Source: Bacteroidales bacterium (GTDB taxonomy: Bacteria > Bacteroidota > Bacteroidia > Bacteroidales > Muribaculaceae). Taken from it: DNA of 64,000 nt. The stretch lies in assembly GCA_910575545.1 (NCBI GenBank), contig CAJTFH010000006.1:80281-144280 (forward strand), written 5' to 3'. The position numbers and the translations under genes were made by a program. Positions 63,866 to 64,000 of the stretch are shown here, one piece after another. Position 1 is the first letter of the stretch. Every line of letters begins with the position of its first letter. Below the pieces are notes generated by a model, which made no database searches, was not told where the DNA came from, and saw nothing but the letters and a program-made list of their open reading frames with translations.

Positions 63866-64000
63866 TTAACTTTCCTTAAAAACCTTGAGTAAATAGTCAA
63901 TATTACGGCCACATTTCTTGCGTCTTCGCTTAAGACTGATTTTGTCGTCTTGCTTTTTAAGCATTTCCAGCGCATACTTGCGCATTGCGGAAAAATTGGC
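63866..64000 (-). CDS. C-terminal end of an ISAs1-type transposase, cut by window edge
   Basis: The open frame enters from the right edge and stops with TAA at 63866-63868; 44 residues are visible. NFSAMRKYALEMLKKQDDKI and the following basic stretch and NIDYLLKVFKES resemble the end of ISAs1-family transposases (pattern N-x-A-x-x-R-x-x-A-L-x-L-L-K then a lysine/arginine-rich segment and Y-L-L). The sequence CAGGGCTGGCGCATGAG at 63847-63863 may be the right inverted repeat. Whether the rest of the gene is intact is unknown. Confidence 0.6.
   Translation of the reverse strand, partial: ANFSAMRKYALEMLKKQDDKISLKRRRKKCGRNIDYLLKVFKES

Noticed and set aside
63787..63975. A 62-codon minus-strand frame starting MRWKCLKSKTTKSVL
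   Set aside because: It overlaps the transposase C-terminus in another frame and the tRNA-Pro promoter; the frame that resembles a transposase is preferred.

Overview
The window looks like a chromosomal segment of a Bacteroidales bacterium of moderate GC content, most likely a gut Muribaculaceae-type lineage. The reasons are gene content and promoters. Families typical of the phylum are present (DUF3078, DUF4834, DUF4491, DUF2723, solitary LptC/coaX operon, secreted proteins with a C-terminal sorting-type tail). Many transcription units begin with the Bacteroidetes -7 box TAnnTTTG, some with a TTTG-like -33 box 19-20 nt upstream. The genus assignment is inference; Bacteroidales is well supported. 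Most of the window is core genome.

Layout. 1-8.5 kb (minus): a DUF2723 membrane glycosyltransferase-like gene cut by the left edge, then pheT-yebC-ribE-GH31. 8.6-13.8 kb (plus): DUF3078 outer-membrane protein, two small secreted unknowns, a Crp-type regulator, a HAD phosphatase and aroB. 14-20.3 kb (minus): pfkA, DUF2461, DUF4834, pssA, psd (phosphatidylethanolamine synthesis) and pnp. 20.5-24.8 kb (minus): tRNA-Asp and the coaX-OMP-lptC-CorC operon. 24.9-28.9 kb: mtnN-luxS, a DUF308 protein, a cytidylate-kinase-like gene, the 4.5S SRP RNA and a solitary lpxA. 29-35 kb (minus): a tripartite RND efflux operon. 35-42.6 kb: a candidate short RNA, repeat copy A, a modular secreted protein, tRNA-Gln, metG with a repeated leader, a type I asparaginase. 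42.2-48.2 kb: DUF4491, a muramidase, pepD, a 54-residue membrane protein overlapping an OmpH-like lipoprotein, a ZIP transporter and an iron alcohol dehydrogenase. 48.3-53.3 kb: ctpA and mfd. 53.5-63.4 kb: two convergent paralogous secreted adhesin-like proteins (1507 and 714 residues), queC, queF and a C69 dipeptidase. At the right edge: tRNA-Pro and the 3' end of an ISAs1-type transposase gene.

The most unusual signal is a 178-bp dispersed element present three times (35556, 58064, 63496; two copies identical, the third with two substitutions). Each copy consists of a 130-bp imperfect palindrome plus an intrinsic-terminator hairpin. Each lies with its terminator end facing the 3' end of a minus-strand gene (744-aa secreted protein, 714-aa secreted protein, tRNA-Pro). 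A short 55-bp relative sits just after metG and keeps only the outer palindrome arms, including the same one-nucleotide asymmetry. I do not recognise this family as a described one. Other unusual signals are the candidate ~65-nt RNA at 35364, the repeated leader of metG, and a perfect 16-bp inverted repeat 8 nt before the start codon of the ZIP transporter.
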